Part shown: piece by piece, positions 23,516 to 33,455 of the stretch
Layout: each line of letters begins with the position of its first letter
Numbering within the stretch: position 1 is the stretch's first letter
DNA from: Cyclaneusma minus
Taxonomy: Eukaryota; Ascomycota; Leotiomycetes; Marthamycetales; Marthamycetaceae
Direction: 5' to 3'
Length of the DNA: 64,000 nt
NCBI GenBank assembly: GCA_037179335.1
Contig: JAKZHN010000003.1
Location: 1,736,001-1,800,000 of the forward strand
Program-made: the position numbers and the translations under genes
Notes under the pieces: model-generated
Databases searched by the model: none
What the model was told of the DNA's origin: nothing
What the model saw: the letters and a program-made list of their open reading frames with translations, nothing else

Positions 23516-23707
23516 TTGGAAGGAACGAGGGCTTTCCCCAGAGAAAGGAGCTCTCGGATTCTCGGAAAATTGAAGACAGCTTCAGGAATGTGGGCACCGC
23601 TGGGGTTTGTCCATAGCGATCTGCAGCGGTTACTCTGGGTGGCTTGCAATAGAGCGTTTAGACAAGACATCGGAATGACATTTAAAGACACCAGTTGCTT
23701 TACCTAA
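23516..23707 (+). pseudogene. C-terminal fragment of an F-box-like family member
   Basis: A short frame encodes GFVHSDLQRLLWVACNRAF followed by RQDIGMTFKD. This matches the family C-terminal signature (FMHSELKWLIASACKKAF and ADMRAVFGGVEG in copy 2; FLHSDYRWMIAAACEEAF in copy 3). The next conserved words, VEGWPQ and ACEW, are missing, and no N-terminal part is found upstream, so this is a truncated relic. The copy 2 gene ends about 380 bp upstream on the same strand, which suggests tandem duplication followed by decay. Confidence 0.65.
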
Positions 23708-24038
23708 AGAAAGGAGCTCAGATATCGTCTTGCGCATGACAGAGTCTTTCTCGAAAGGATCAGGAGGTCTTTGTGACTTTTGGGGATCGTTTACCGGGCG
23801 TAGACAATCCGGGGGATGCTTTCGACGCCAGACCGGGACCGTTTCGTCTTGCCGCTGCAGCTCTTATGTCTTAAAGAAACGCCGCACTTCTCAGGGGTTT
23901 AGTCTGTTTCGACAGCGCGAATCATTCTCAAATTCAGAAACCAAGAAACCATTTATGTCCCAATAGATCATCACATGCAACGAGAGAGAGAATACCCATT
24001 TCCTACGTCTATTCCGTGAATGCCAGGCACAGCCAACG

Positions 24039-24142
24039 GCCTTGAAGCTTGCCAGCCAGGAGGGAGCTCCACTCTTCAGCTTGAGGGCATTCAGAGCTTT
24101 GCTGGCCCCTCCTTTGAAGCTGAAGCTGGCGGGCTTCAAGGC
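24039..24142. repeat. Short inverted repeat (hairpin, 18-bp arms)
   Basis: Arms at 24,039-24,056 (GCCTTGAAGCTTGCCAGC) and 24,125-24,142 (GCTGGCGGGCTTCAAGGC) pair at 16 of 18 positions. The GC-rich loop includes GGAGGGAGCTCC. It lies 32 bp before the MITE at 24,174 and could be a separate mini-element. Confidence 0.55.
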
Positions 24143-24173
24143 TTGATAGGCCATAACGGTATGTAAGGGTCTA

Positions 24174-24584
24174 CAGGGCTCCAGATAGTTTGAACTGGTT
24201 CGGTTTGAGGGTGAAACTGAACTGGCAGTTCAGTCTGAAGGTTGAACTGAACTGAAACTGGCAGTTTTAGGGGTAAACTGGCAGTTCAGTCTAAACTGCA
24301 GTTTGGTTAAAGGGCCTGGAAAAACTATATTGCAGCCCGGATTAATATATTTCCTAAGCTTGAAATTCCGAATGATGTTTTTCCGGGTCTCTAAAATTCG
24401 GAGTAACCTTTTAGCGGCTAAAAAACTAAGTTTTTCAAAACTTTTCGCCCAAAAGTCCATACTTTTCTCTTGAACTGCCAGTTCAGGGTAAACTGGCAGT
24501 TTGTTTCTACCTTCAAACTGAACCAGTTCAAACTGCAGTTTAAACTGCCAGTTCAGTTTGGGTCCAGAACTATCTGGAGCCCCG
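24174..24584. mobile_element. hAT-type MITE with 8-bp target duplication
   Basis: The left terminus CAGGGCTCCAGATAGTT and the right terminus AACTATCTGGAGCCCCG are near-perfect inverted repeats. The flanks AGGGTCTA (24,166-24,173) and AGGGTTTA (24,585-24,592) match at 7 of 8 positions; an 8-bp duplication and CAGGG-type ends are typical of hAT elements. Subterminal regions repeat AACTGGCAGTTCAGT and its inverse many times on both sides, as expected of transposase-binding arrays. At 411 bp with no transposase frame it is non-autonomous. It is not RIP-degraded, unlike the retroelements outside the island. Confidence 0.8.
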
Positions 24585-24903
24585 AGGGTTTATGTACAAA
24601 GGGAGGCGGGCGGGCAAATCAAAGAACAGCTGGCGGTCCGTCTGCAAAGAGGGTTGCTGAAGAGAGAGAAGATGTCGGTTCTTCAGAAACTCTATTTGTG
24701 CGGTTCTTGGCTAGCCAGCTAGCCGAGAGCTCCGTGTGCTACGCCCACGTGACCGACCGAAAGCTGATCCCCTGACATAAAACCGACCATTTTGATTTTA
24801 GTAAGTGTTGGACGTAAAGTGTGACGGTCTGGCCTTCGGAAGGTCCGGATCGTTGCCTGGTTAATAAGTGTAGACAGTCAAGCAATATCTTGTTAGCTCT
24901 TTG

Positions 24904-24997
24904 GGCTAGATGGCCTAACGGTAAAGCTGTCGTCCGTTAGTCCGAATAGCGTGGTGTCCGCATTCTACGGCCCGGGGTTCAATTCCCGGTCCGGGCG
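24904..24997 (+). other. tRNA-like locus (degenerate) with A and B boxes
   Basis: TGGCCTAACGG at 24,911 fits an RNA polymerase III A box and GGTTCAATTCC at 24,976 fits a B box. TTTT follows near 25,025. The T-arm is 4 of 5 paired and the acceptor stem 5 of 7, but no proper anticodon arm forms, with or without a short intron, and position 33 is not T. I therefore call it a tRNA pseudogene or tRNA-derived SINE head rather than a working tRNA. Confidence 0.45.
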
Positions 24998-25009
24998 TCA
25001 CATAAAGAA

Positions 25010-25855
25010 GCAACTCGGTCATTTTCTTGAAAAGAGAATATCACAACTACATCCACGATTTGATTGGCTGCAATGAAGCGCTAAACCAACGCGCTAAAAT
25101 GAGGCGAGCCGCGCGGGCGAATCGCCTATTACATATTTGAGAACTGTGCTCCCAAATCTATCTCTCTTCCTTCCCAAAACACAATCTGCAAACACTACCT
25201 TCACCTCAACTTGAACACTTGCGCCATATACACGACAACTTCACTCTGACTTACTTCTGCGGTTCACAAGTCTTCGAACTCAAGAGGCACAGGAAACCTG
25301 AGAATCCATGGCTCATGCTCACTAAGGCTCGCATCCCAAAAGGTTCTTGAAAGCCGTGATTTGAGTCGCAAACCTTGCTTGAAGTCCAGAGAGCGACAGG
25401 TCCGACTGATTTCAAGGCTGATTCAGACGCGATCCGAAGTCCAAGTCTTGGATCGAGCATACAAATCGATTGTCGACGCTGTTGATTCCCCAGCCGAGAC
25501 TCGCAAGCCTCCTGACCTTCGAGGCTCGCACCAGTTCGGGCCCCTCCGCTTGCTGGGATTCCAAAAAGACAGCTAGAGCTAGTTACAAATGAAAAGCCGC
25601 ATCCTCTTCGTATGAGATCCATTCTGAAGAACCTCCGGCAGAACTCTCGGTATATTGCCCAGTCTGCTCGCAGCTGGTGGACCCCAACCACCTGGGCGAC
25701 CATCTGAGCTCCGGCTGCACTCGATTCGTCCATCTGCGCACTGGCGGACTTTACCCACACAAGGAGCATCTTCCAAGTACAGTCTCCAGCTTCCAGGCGC
25801 GCCCAACATCAACTCAGCAAATACCTCGCGACTTCAACACATCGTATCTAGCGCA
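25010..25855. other. Upstream and leader region of copy 3
   Basis: Balanced composition with CT-rich runs (CTCTCTTCCTTCCC near 25,160) that suit a fungal promoter or leader. Overlapping open frames on both strands (25,251-25,850) have no recognised similarity and conflict with one another. I see no gene. Confidence 0.4.
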
Positions 25856-27172
25856 ATGTCCGGACTTCAAGGCCATCCGCTTTCGCAGGCTCATACCTTC
25901 GAACCTACCTACCTACATACTCCCACGAACCAATCCTATCCTACTCGACTCACGATGTCAACTTCACACTCAATGGCTGCGGAGTCCGTTGCGCAATCAT
26001 CTGGCAATTCTCAGTATGTTTGATGTTCCTCTACAGGGCAAAATCCGGGTTCCGGGGAGTTTGCTTCCAAGCCATGCCACCCACACCCCCCTCATACGAT
26101 CCGAGCTAACGTTTGTCACAGAGGCAGTATTACCACAGCCACGGAGACGTTTACCCTCTTCGATGACCTGCCTGTCGAGACCCGGATGCGTATTATCGAG
26201 TTCACCCTGAATGCCAGTCGCGACGAGTCAGGCTGCTTGGATGACTCGGACCCCAGGGGAAGCGACGAATTTCGCAACCATCGACCCAAATCGACCACCG
26301 TCCGCGACATCCTCAGCGCCTCAAAGTTCTTCTGCCACTTCGGTCAGTCCGCCCTCTCCAAGAAAGTGCTCTTCATGATCCCCGACCCCGAGCTCATCTC
26401 GGAAAAGCTCCACACCCCGGTCATGGTCATTCACAAAGATCTCACGCACACCCAACTCCCATTCAGCCACCTGGTCAAGCACGTTCAACTTTTCGGCTCA
26501 GCCGAGGACATCTACAAAGACTATGTAGACGACAAGAGCGGTGCGATGGATGCAAACATGATGCAGCGAATAGTCGAGCGACTGGCCAGGGATCAAATGG
26601 ACTGTCTTGACATCTTAGTGAATCTGAACTTGCAGCTTCACCTCAACACCTTAACACTCGAGCTTTCGCCCTACCACACACCGATCCTCATCACGCTACT
26701 TCTTCGCCTGAACAACCACGGCTTTCTGCAAACGCACCGCCAAGGACAAACCAGGAAAGAACTGCACTGGACCCGCGTGCCTCTGATCAAACGCAATCCT
26801 CTCCAAAACAACAAAGAAAATATCGAAACTGTTGCCTGGATTTTGCAGCTCTCGGAACCGCCAGTCTTGCACAGAAACAGAACGTTCCGGGTGGAGAAAC
26901 TTGTGCTTGAGGTTAATGGGAAAGAGCCGAAGAAAGAAGGTATGGGGAAATGTCAGCATGTGCAGGGGTTCTTGCACTCGGATTACAGATGGATGATTGC
27001 TGCCGCTTGCGAGGAGGCTTTTGCGCTTAAGGCGGTGTTTGGTGGCGTTGAGGGGTGGCCGATGATGAGGAAGGAGGCGGGGTATGAGGGGTGTAAGTGG
27101 GGTGAACCGGACGAGGATGAGAGGGAAAGATTGTTGGCTTTAGGACAGCTGGCGACCGAGGATGAAGATTGA
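25856..27172 (+). CDS. F-box-like repeat-family protein, two exons (copy 3)
   Basis: Exon 1 is 25,856-26,013 and exon 2 is 26,122-27,172, encoding 402 residues (369 if the in-frame ATG at 25,955 is used). The intron is well supported: donor GTATGT, branch GCTAACG near 26,104, acceptor TTTGTCACAG, and exact frame continuity. F-box-like DDLPVETRMRIIEFTL lies at about residues 67-82, followed by VRDILSASKFFCHFGQ, VIHKDLTHTQLPF, HLNTLTLELSPYHT and the C-terminal signature FLHSDYRW...AACEEAF (near 338) and FGGVEGWP...YEGCKW. It is the same family and orientation as the genes at 18,969 and 21,234. No secretion signal or membrane segment is visible. The function beyond an F-box-like adaptor is unknown. 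Confidence 0.8.
26014..26121 (+). other. Predicted spliceosomal intron of copy 3
   Basis: A 108-bp intron: GTATGT donor, GCTAAC branch word 13-18 bp before the acceptor, and a pyrimidine-containing CACAG acceptor. Unspliced, exon 1 stops two codons after the donor. Spliced, the frame continues into the F-box-like segment. It sits at the same place relative to the F-box-like helix as the intron of copy 1. Confidence 0.75.
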
Positions 27173-27219
27173 GTGCCGGCAAGTACCTCAAGAAAGCTCC
27201 TACCCCTGGTAGCAACACC

Positions 27220-27747
27220 ATGTGCGACTCGTTCTTGATGGCCGTCGAGCTGCATTTCGTCGAACTTGCACTGGCTAATGCGAGGAATGCTTCGATTGTC
27301 CCAAAAGTCCCTGGTGGGATGACGGACCGGGAGATCTGGATGGCTAGAAGCCGAGATGGAATGAACACGTTCAGGGCTATTCAGCTACAATATGCCACTG
27401 CCTCTCGGGCTATAAAGTCTCTCTCGGAAAAATTGAAATTCCTGGGACCTCGCGGTCTCAATATGATCGAGGATACCATGCGTCTCGGCCAAGGCTTCTT
27501 CTACAGCCAGCATGTCATCCTCGACTTCGGCAATTCCCGAGTCGGATTCGATCAGTCTACTGGCTACGCTTTCCATCATCGACCTCATTCAGGACACGAA
27601 ATACGAAAGTTGTTCTTGCGTGAGCAGTCAGTCGCCATTCTTCTGGAGCAACACATCACAGATCCCAGAATCGATTCGAAGTGCGTCGGATGGACCATAT
27701 GCAAGGACCTAGCTCTATTATCATACTTCGAGCCCCAGGAAGCCTGA
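27220..27747 (+). CDS. Hypothetical protein, possible degenerate family member
   Basis: The open frame spans 27,169-27,747, but its first ATG is 27,220, giving 175 residues. It starts 47 bp after the stop of copy 3 on the same strand, very close for a separate fungal gene. ELHFVELALANARN resembles the F-box-like EIQKRIxEFALxxSRx, and MRLGQGFFYSQHVILDF resembles the LGSRIFYEENEFVINID segment of copy 2, but the match is weak and the C-terminal family signature is absent. Options are a real short gene, an alternative 3' extension of copy 3, or a decaying tandem duplicate. I favour the last. Confidence 0.45.
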   Translation: MCDSFLMAVELHFVELALANARNASIVPKVPGGMTDREIWMARSRDGMNTFRAIQLQYATASRAIKSLSEKLKFLGPRGLNMIEDTMRLGQGFFYSQHVILDFGNSRVGFDQSTGYAFHHRPHSGHEIRKLFLREQSVAILLEQHITDPRIDSKCVGWTICKDLALLSYFEPQEA

Positions 27748-28380
27748 TGGCTTACATGAACGGGGTGCGTCGTGTGAAGGCAAAGACGGAGCCTGTGTCG
27801 AAGGTGGCACCCAAGGAATGTAATACTTGACTCCGCCCCGAGACTCCAGCATCTTCTCCTCGTCTCCTGAGCCATTCTTTGCTCCTTTCTCTCTCGAAGT
27901 ACATTCCCGTCTGCTTCTCGGACCCGATCTCGAACTCCACAGACTCCACGGCATCTCCAAGGGAAACACGTCTAGCGTCAGGCTAAGGCTGAGTCGTCTA
28001 TACGTTTTGCAGGAAGCGCAAGTTCCAATAGAGAGGAGATAGAGCCGCCTTCCATCGTTACTAGAATGATCCTGCAATAGCCTAGATAGATAGGCTGCTG
28101 ACGAGGAGCGGAAAATGCATTTCCTTGCATCTTGAACTCCGAACCTGTTCCCTGAAACTCTCATATCGTGTCCCGCATTCATGAAGCTTCGAGTTCTTGA
28201 TGAGCAAACCACTTTCTAACTGTTTAGTATCGGCTCCTTGGTTCTCGAATACTGGGTTGTTTGTGTTTGTTTTCTCTTCTCTTTGCGACTTCCTGGCTTG
28301 AGCACGGGAAAATACAAACATCATCGTCTACAGTGAACCATGAAACACGGTTCTGCGTGTAACGGGAGAAAAGCCCACAT
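27748..28380. other. Intergenic DNA
   Basis: Balanced composition. Small open frames occur on both strands, mostly with non-ATG starts and no motif. No gene is supported. Confidence 0.4.
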
Positions 28381-28381
28381 G

Positions 28382-28467
28382 GCTCTCCCCGGAGAGTTGA
28401 ACCCCGGACCTCTAGCTAGTCAAGTTTGTCTAGAAGCTCACCTCTTAGCCTCTCGGCTAAAAGAACA
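28382..28467 (-). other. tRNA-like locus (degenerate) with A and B boxes
   Basis: On the minus strand TAGCCGAGAGG (28,449-28,459) fits an A box and GGTTCAACTC (within 28,391-28,403) a B box. The T-arm pairs at all five positions with one wobble. The D-stem and acceptor stem are mismatched and no normal anticodon stem forms, so this is a tRNA pseudogene or SINE-like relic. Confidence 0.4.
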
Positions 28468-28646
28468 ACGATGTCAAGTTCAGACTTGATATGCTTGACA
28501 GACTCTGTATGGAGCACGTGGCCACAGTTTTTACATAAGAGGAGAATTCCATAGAAGTGCGCAGAGTTGGAACATTGTCCAACCCGAGTAGGTATATAAT
28601 CCCAAATATGCAAAAATTTTGTGATGATTCTTGAGGCAAAATACAA

Positions 28647-28724
28647 ATAGTGTAACGGAATAGGTCTGGTCCCTGGTAAATTTACCAGTGGCTAGAATCC
28701 CTTTCCCGTTCCGTTAATCACTAT
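28647..28724. mobile_element. 78-bp terminal-inverted-repeat hairpin element
   Basis: The left end ATAGTGTAACGGAA and the right end TTCCGTTAATCACTAT are inverted copies apart from a 2-bp insertion. At the centre is a perfect 16-bp palindrome, CTGGTAAATTTACCAG (28,673-28,688). No coding capacity. It could be a tiny MITE or a stable structural hairpin; no clear target duplication was identified. Confidence 0.55.
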
Positions 28725-28821
28725 AACTAACCAATAGCAAACTCACTTTTTTCCCACCCCAAGGATGGGAGTGCGATTCTGGACGTGAGTCAACTTTTTG
28801 CTTTGTTTTGATATTCTAAAT

Positions 28822-29589
28822 CAGTCATCACTATATCTCCGTCTCAAGCCGGGTCGAACTTGCGCCGTGGTTCGAGATCTTCTCTTTACATGCAAGCATA
28901 TATTCCACGTATCGATGCTCCTACTATTGCACAGAACAACATTCTCCTTTGTCACCCCTGGCGTGGGCACGCCAGTTCATCTCTCGCTCCCAGGCCACTA
29001 GAACCACCAGGCTTTCTCAGTCGATGAATATCTGGATACATACTTTGTGAGTTTCAGCAGCAAATCGAAGCATCCCTTTCTCCTTGGTCCTGCGCATTCC
29101 TATTGACCTCAATCCCGCAAACAAATGATGGGTTGTAGACGACGACGCATTGAGACAATACCTCAAGCCGATGTTGGGCGTACTTGGAAAGCTCGGCTCT
29201 GAGCCCCTCGATCTGGACGACCTCGCGCTATCAAAAGGTACATACCATCACAGCGTATTCCGCGACTTGTTACGACAGCTATGCATCGACAACCTCATTC
29301 AGAATGCAGACAGACTTGAGTGGATCGGGAGCCCCGAAGTCAACAGAAATGAGGGCGGAACGGTGCAGGAGTGCTTGGCTTGGAGTATGAAGCCGAGACA
29401 TTCGTCGAGCATTCGCAAGATTTTTCCGGAGGTGGGAATCCTCAGGCGACAACACACTGCCGCCAGGGGACTTTCTGGCCTCATAGCGAGATGGAATGGC
29501 TAATACGCGCTGTTTGTTCCGATGTCTTTCGCTCTGAGCGTAAGTTCGTTTTCGGTGGGAGCGGGGATTCCCACAGCGTGGAGTTCTAG
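28822..29589 (+). pseudogene. Frameshifted copy of the F-box-like family (copy 5)
   Basis: Family segments appear in the correct order but in changing frames. VVRDLLFTCKHIFHVSM (near 28,870) matches VRDILLSSKLFCHFGQ. A later frame (29,150-29,503) gives LDLDDLALSKGTYHHSVF, matching SLDTLKMEITPYHHEII, then CLAWSMKP matching VAWVLNLSEP. Back in the first frame, FWPHSEMEWLIRAVCSDVF and RKFVFGGSGD match the C-terminal signature, which then stops at 29,589 before WPQ and ACEW. The F-box-like start is missing. At least two frameshifts and several stops make it non-functional. It lies at the right edge of the island, next to AT-rich DNA. Confidence 0.7.
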
Positions 29590-29769
29590 GCTACAAGTCT
29601 TGTATGTGGAGGATACATGTGGATGGAAAGCTGCGGAAGTACCTAGATTTTGATGTCATGATGTAAAGATACCTGGAAATCGAGAATTAGTGAGGGCTCG
29701 TTGGTTTGGGGACTTGAGTGGTAGTTAGCTAGAAGATAGGATGATCCCACACTCACTCCAATTACCTTT

Positions 29770-32700
29770 CATCCGTAAAATAATAACAATAATTGAATAA
29801 AAGCATAAAATTAACCAATAATAAATAATATACATTATATACCAAAATAAAAACTTTAACAATTAGGCAAAAATAAATTCGAAAATGGTTATTAATAATA
29901 ACAAATTAATAAAAGCCTACCAATTTATACAATCAAAATAAAAAGCCGAAATTAATAACCAAAACCAAATATTAAATTACAAAAAAGCGAAAGTTTGTAC
30001 TTAAAAGCTTCGGGGCTTAAAGCTACAAAACACGGGATAATTATTATACGGAATTAAAAAGGACGCCTTGCGGATATTTTATAAAATATATATATTAAAA
30101 ATACACAAAGAAAAAAGCATTGCTTATTAAAAAAGCTAAGCAAGGCTTTTAATGCATAATATTTAAGTGCTGCTATTTTTACTCGAAAAAGGCAGTGGCT
30201 ATTTTTTATAGCTAAGAAATATATATAACGCACCCTATCTGCCAATTTATTTTTTACCATTATAATATATTTTTAAAAAAAATTCGTTAATGCATAATTA
30301 ATTCCAAGCCTGATTTTATAAGCTTATAATATTAAATCCCAAATAATTATTTTTTTTCCCAATTTATAATAAAAATTCGTATAAAGTCTATTTTAAAAGC
30401 ATTTTTAAATACAAATTACAAAAATAAAAAGCCTTTAATTATTTTAAAGCCTTTAAAAAATAGCAGTATTCGAAAATTAAATTTATTAAAAATAGCAATA
30501 ATAATATATCCGCTTTTATTTTTAAAAAATATATTTTAGGGTTATTTCCTTTTAGTAATTAGCCTAACTTTAAAAATAAAAGAGATTTTTTATTTTAAAA
30601 CAAAATTTTTAGCGCTCGCATTTAAAAATAATACTTTATTTGCAATAATAATAAATTAAATAATAGTAATAATAAGCCTTTTATTATTTATTAAAACTTT
30701 AATAATTTAGCCAAGCAATTTAAAAAAGCCTTTAATAATATATTTATAAATTTTAAAAACCAGTTTTGGAAATTGGCTAATACGCAATTATAAAAGCCCT
30801 ATTGATTTCGCCTTTTTTTTCGGTTTTTAATTTTCAGCAATTAAATGCAAATGCCAAATATAAGTTTTGGTAAAATTATTTTTAAATCCAATAACAAATC
30901 CAATATCAAAATCAGCGCTAGTAAGTTTTTTAATAGTAATATTTTTAATTTTGCCACGGACAATATTAGCAATAATATTAATATATTTTATAATAATAAA
31001 TTTGCCTAGTCTTTGTAAAATCCATTTTGCAATGTTTTTTTTATTATTATTTTAAAAACATTCCCAATTTTAGTAAATTAAATAATATCTTTAATTTTAA
31101 ATTCGAAATTTAATATATTGCTATTAGAAATAAACTCGCTATTAATTAAAAATATTTTTTTAATTTTTAATTCGAATTCGCTTATATTATTAGCCGCATC
31201 AAAAATAAAACCAATTATATTTTATAATTAAAATATGTTTTTAATACAGAAAATCCTTTTATTTAAAAAGAAAAATTATAATTTTTTGCAAATTCGAGAT
31301 TTATTGCTATTATATAAGCCGTATAATAAAGAAAAAATCAAATTTTTTATTTTGATTTGCATAATTAAATGATATATTGAATTTCAATATTTTAGCTAAT
31401 TCTTTTAATTTATTTTTTTAAAAAAAAATAATAATTGCTATTGTTTTTATAATTTATTTTTGCCAATTTTTTAAAAAAGCTCGTATTTTATATTAAAATA
31501 CAATTTGAAGCATTGCTATTAAAAATAGAATTTGGCATTTTTTAAATAATTAAAAATTTGGCCGTAGCAGCAATAAATAAAACAAAATAAAAAATAATAG
31601 CAGCGGCAACGCTAATAGCAAAAGCAGTTTTAATAGCAATAATAGCGGTAAAGGCGATTAGATACGTTAAAAATATAGGAGCCCGTAAAAATCCAGCGCT
31701 AAAAAAAATAGAAAAAAGCAATTTAAAAACAATTTGCTTTAAATATTATTAAATTGGCTATATAAAACAGAATTATTTTAATAATAAAATTTTTATAGAA
31801 AAAGCCAAAAAAAATAAAACAGGCCAAATTTAAATAAATAAAAGGAAAAAAGGCGTATTTAATTTCGAGTTAAAAAACAATATTATTTAAGGAATTTGTT
31901 TTGAGCGTTATTGCCAAGTTTCTTATAAATACTATATTTATAACTTTTAATAATATTATTAGCGGCAAAAAGTTCGTAACTTTATATATATTAAAAAATT
32001 GCAATTTCTTTATTTAATTTAATATTTTTATTAATAGCGAAATTTAAATACTATATTTTATAAATATTAGCATAGCTAAATAATTAATTAATTTTATACG
32101 CTTCATTTAATTTTTAAATAAAGCCATTTTCATTTAAAACTATAATAGCAATAATGTTTTTTTATATTTTTTTATATTTTTTATTTGACTATTAATTTCG
32201 AATTGCATAAATTTTTATTTAGCTTTAAATAGCAAAAAGAAATTTAAATATTGCTAAATTTTTATTATTATTATTTGCGCTGGCCGGTGTTCTTTGAAAG
32301 CAAAGCAATTTATAATTATTAATTTTTAAAATTAAAAGCCTTTTTAAAATTCAACATTTAAAAAAAAATAAAAAGCTAAAACGGCCTAGCAAAACAAAAG
32401 CGCTTTAATATGGTATAATTTTAAATTTATAATATAGTATAATTAAAGCGCTATAATATAATATATTATAATAAATCCCAAAGGCAATTTTTATATATTA
32501 GATTGCAATTTATAAAGCCCTATAAAAGATAAATTAAAAATTGGCTTGAATTTTGCTTTATTTTAAAACCGAGCTTTAAAATCAAAATAAACAAATAAAA
32601 ATTGGCTTTAAAAATATTTCGGCTTTAAATATATATATAATTTCTGCAAATAGCATGCAATAAAATTTAAATAGTTTAAAAAAAAATAGGATTGATTTTG

Positions 32701-33299
32701 TTTTGCACAAAATTAATGAAAAGCTGAAAATTGAAAAGCTATTAAAAAAATTAAAAATTAATAATAATGCTATATTTTAAAAAACATTTTTTTGGAATTA
32801 AATAAAATAATTTATGTTTTTTCCAAGCAAATTTTCAATTAATTGCCAAATTATAAACTGTATAATACAGAAATTAAATTAGAAAAGCCAAAGAGTAAAT
32901 TATTTTACTTTTTATTTTATATTATATTAAAAAGCCAATTAAAGTTTATTTAAAAATATTTGCAAAATAATCTAGCTAAACAACTTATTAAATTAATATT
33001 TTTTCTATTCGCCGCTTTAATACTTTTTATTAAAAAACATAAAAAAGGCTACATTTTTATACAAATTATTAAAAGCTTCATAAAATTATTAATGTTTTTA
33101 TTATTATTATTTAAAACAATTTTATTTAAATTTAGCAAACCTAAATATTTTATTAAAATTAATATTTAATAAGTGTTTTACCAAATCCGCATAAACGCTG
33201 CTAATTAAAAATATATAATGTTTTATATAAACTATAGAATTTCTAAATATAAAATATTGCTATTTAAATTAATTAATAAATCAGCGATTTTTTAGCAAT
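29770..33299. other. AT-rich mutated repeat DNA
   Basis: Composition drops sharply at about 29,770. No gene is supported. Open frames at 30,054-30,260, 30,867-31,055 and 32,960-33,169 are Ile/Phe/Lys-rich with no motif. An inverted pair AGCGCTTTAATAT and ATTAAAGCGCT lies near 32,400-32,450. A GC-richer run with repeated GCAATAGC and GCAGCGGCAACG words lies near 31,565-31,660. Confidence 0.45.
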
Positions 33300-33455
33300 A
33301 TATTAATAGGCAATTTATAAATCTATAATTGAAGTTTTAAAATCCATTTCACTAAACCCGATTGGAAGCGGCCCGGGGTTTAGCCGGGCCCTGGCAAATT
33401 GTTTAAAAAATCGAAATCCGATTAATATATAATAAAATAAAGCCGCAAACGCACG
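33300..33455 (-). repeat. Left arm of a ~150-bp inverted repeat
   Basis: The reverse complement of this segment matches 36,255-36,425, including CCGGGCCCTGG, AATCGGGTTTA, GATTTTAAAACTTC and GATTTATAAATT. The right arm runs into a Gypsy reverse transcriptase on the plus strand. The left arm faces the other way, so two related pieces lie head to head about 2.9 kb apart. Confidence 0.6.

Noticed and set aside
24904..24997. Functional tRNA gene
   Set aside because: A and B boxes fit, but the acceptor, T-arm and anticodon arm are mismatched, even allowing an intron. Kept only as tRNA-like.
25251..25850. 172-codon minus-strand frame and overlapping plus-strand frames upstream of copy 3
   Set aside because: Length alone is not convincing in GC-balanced DNA. 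No domain, and they conflict with one another.
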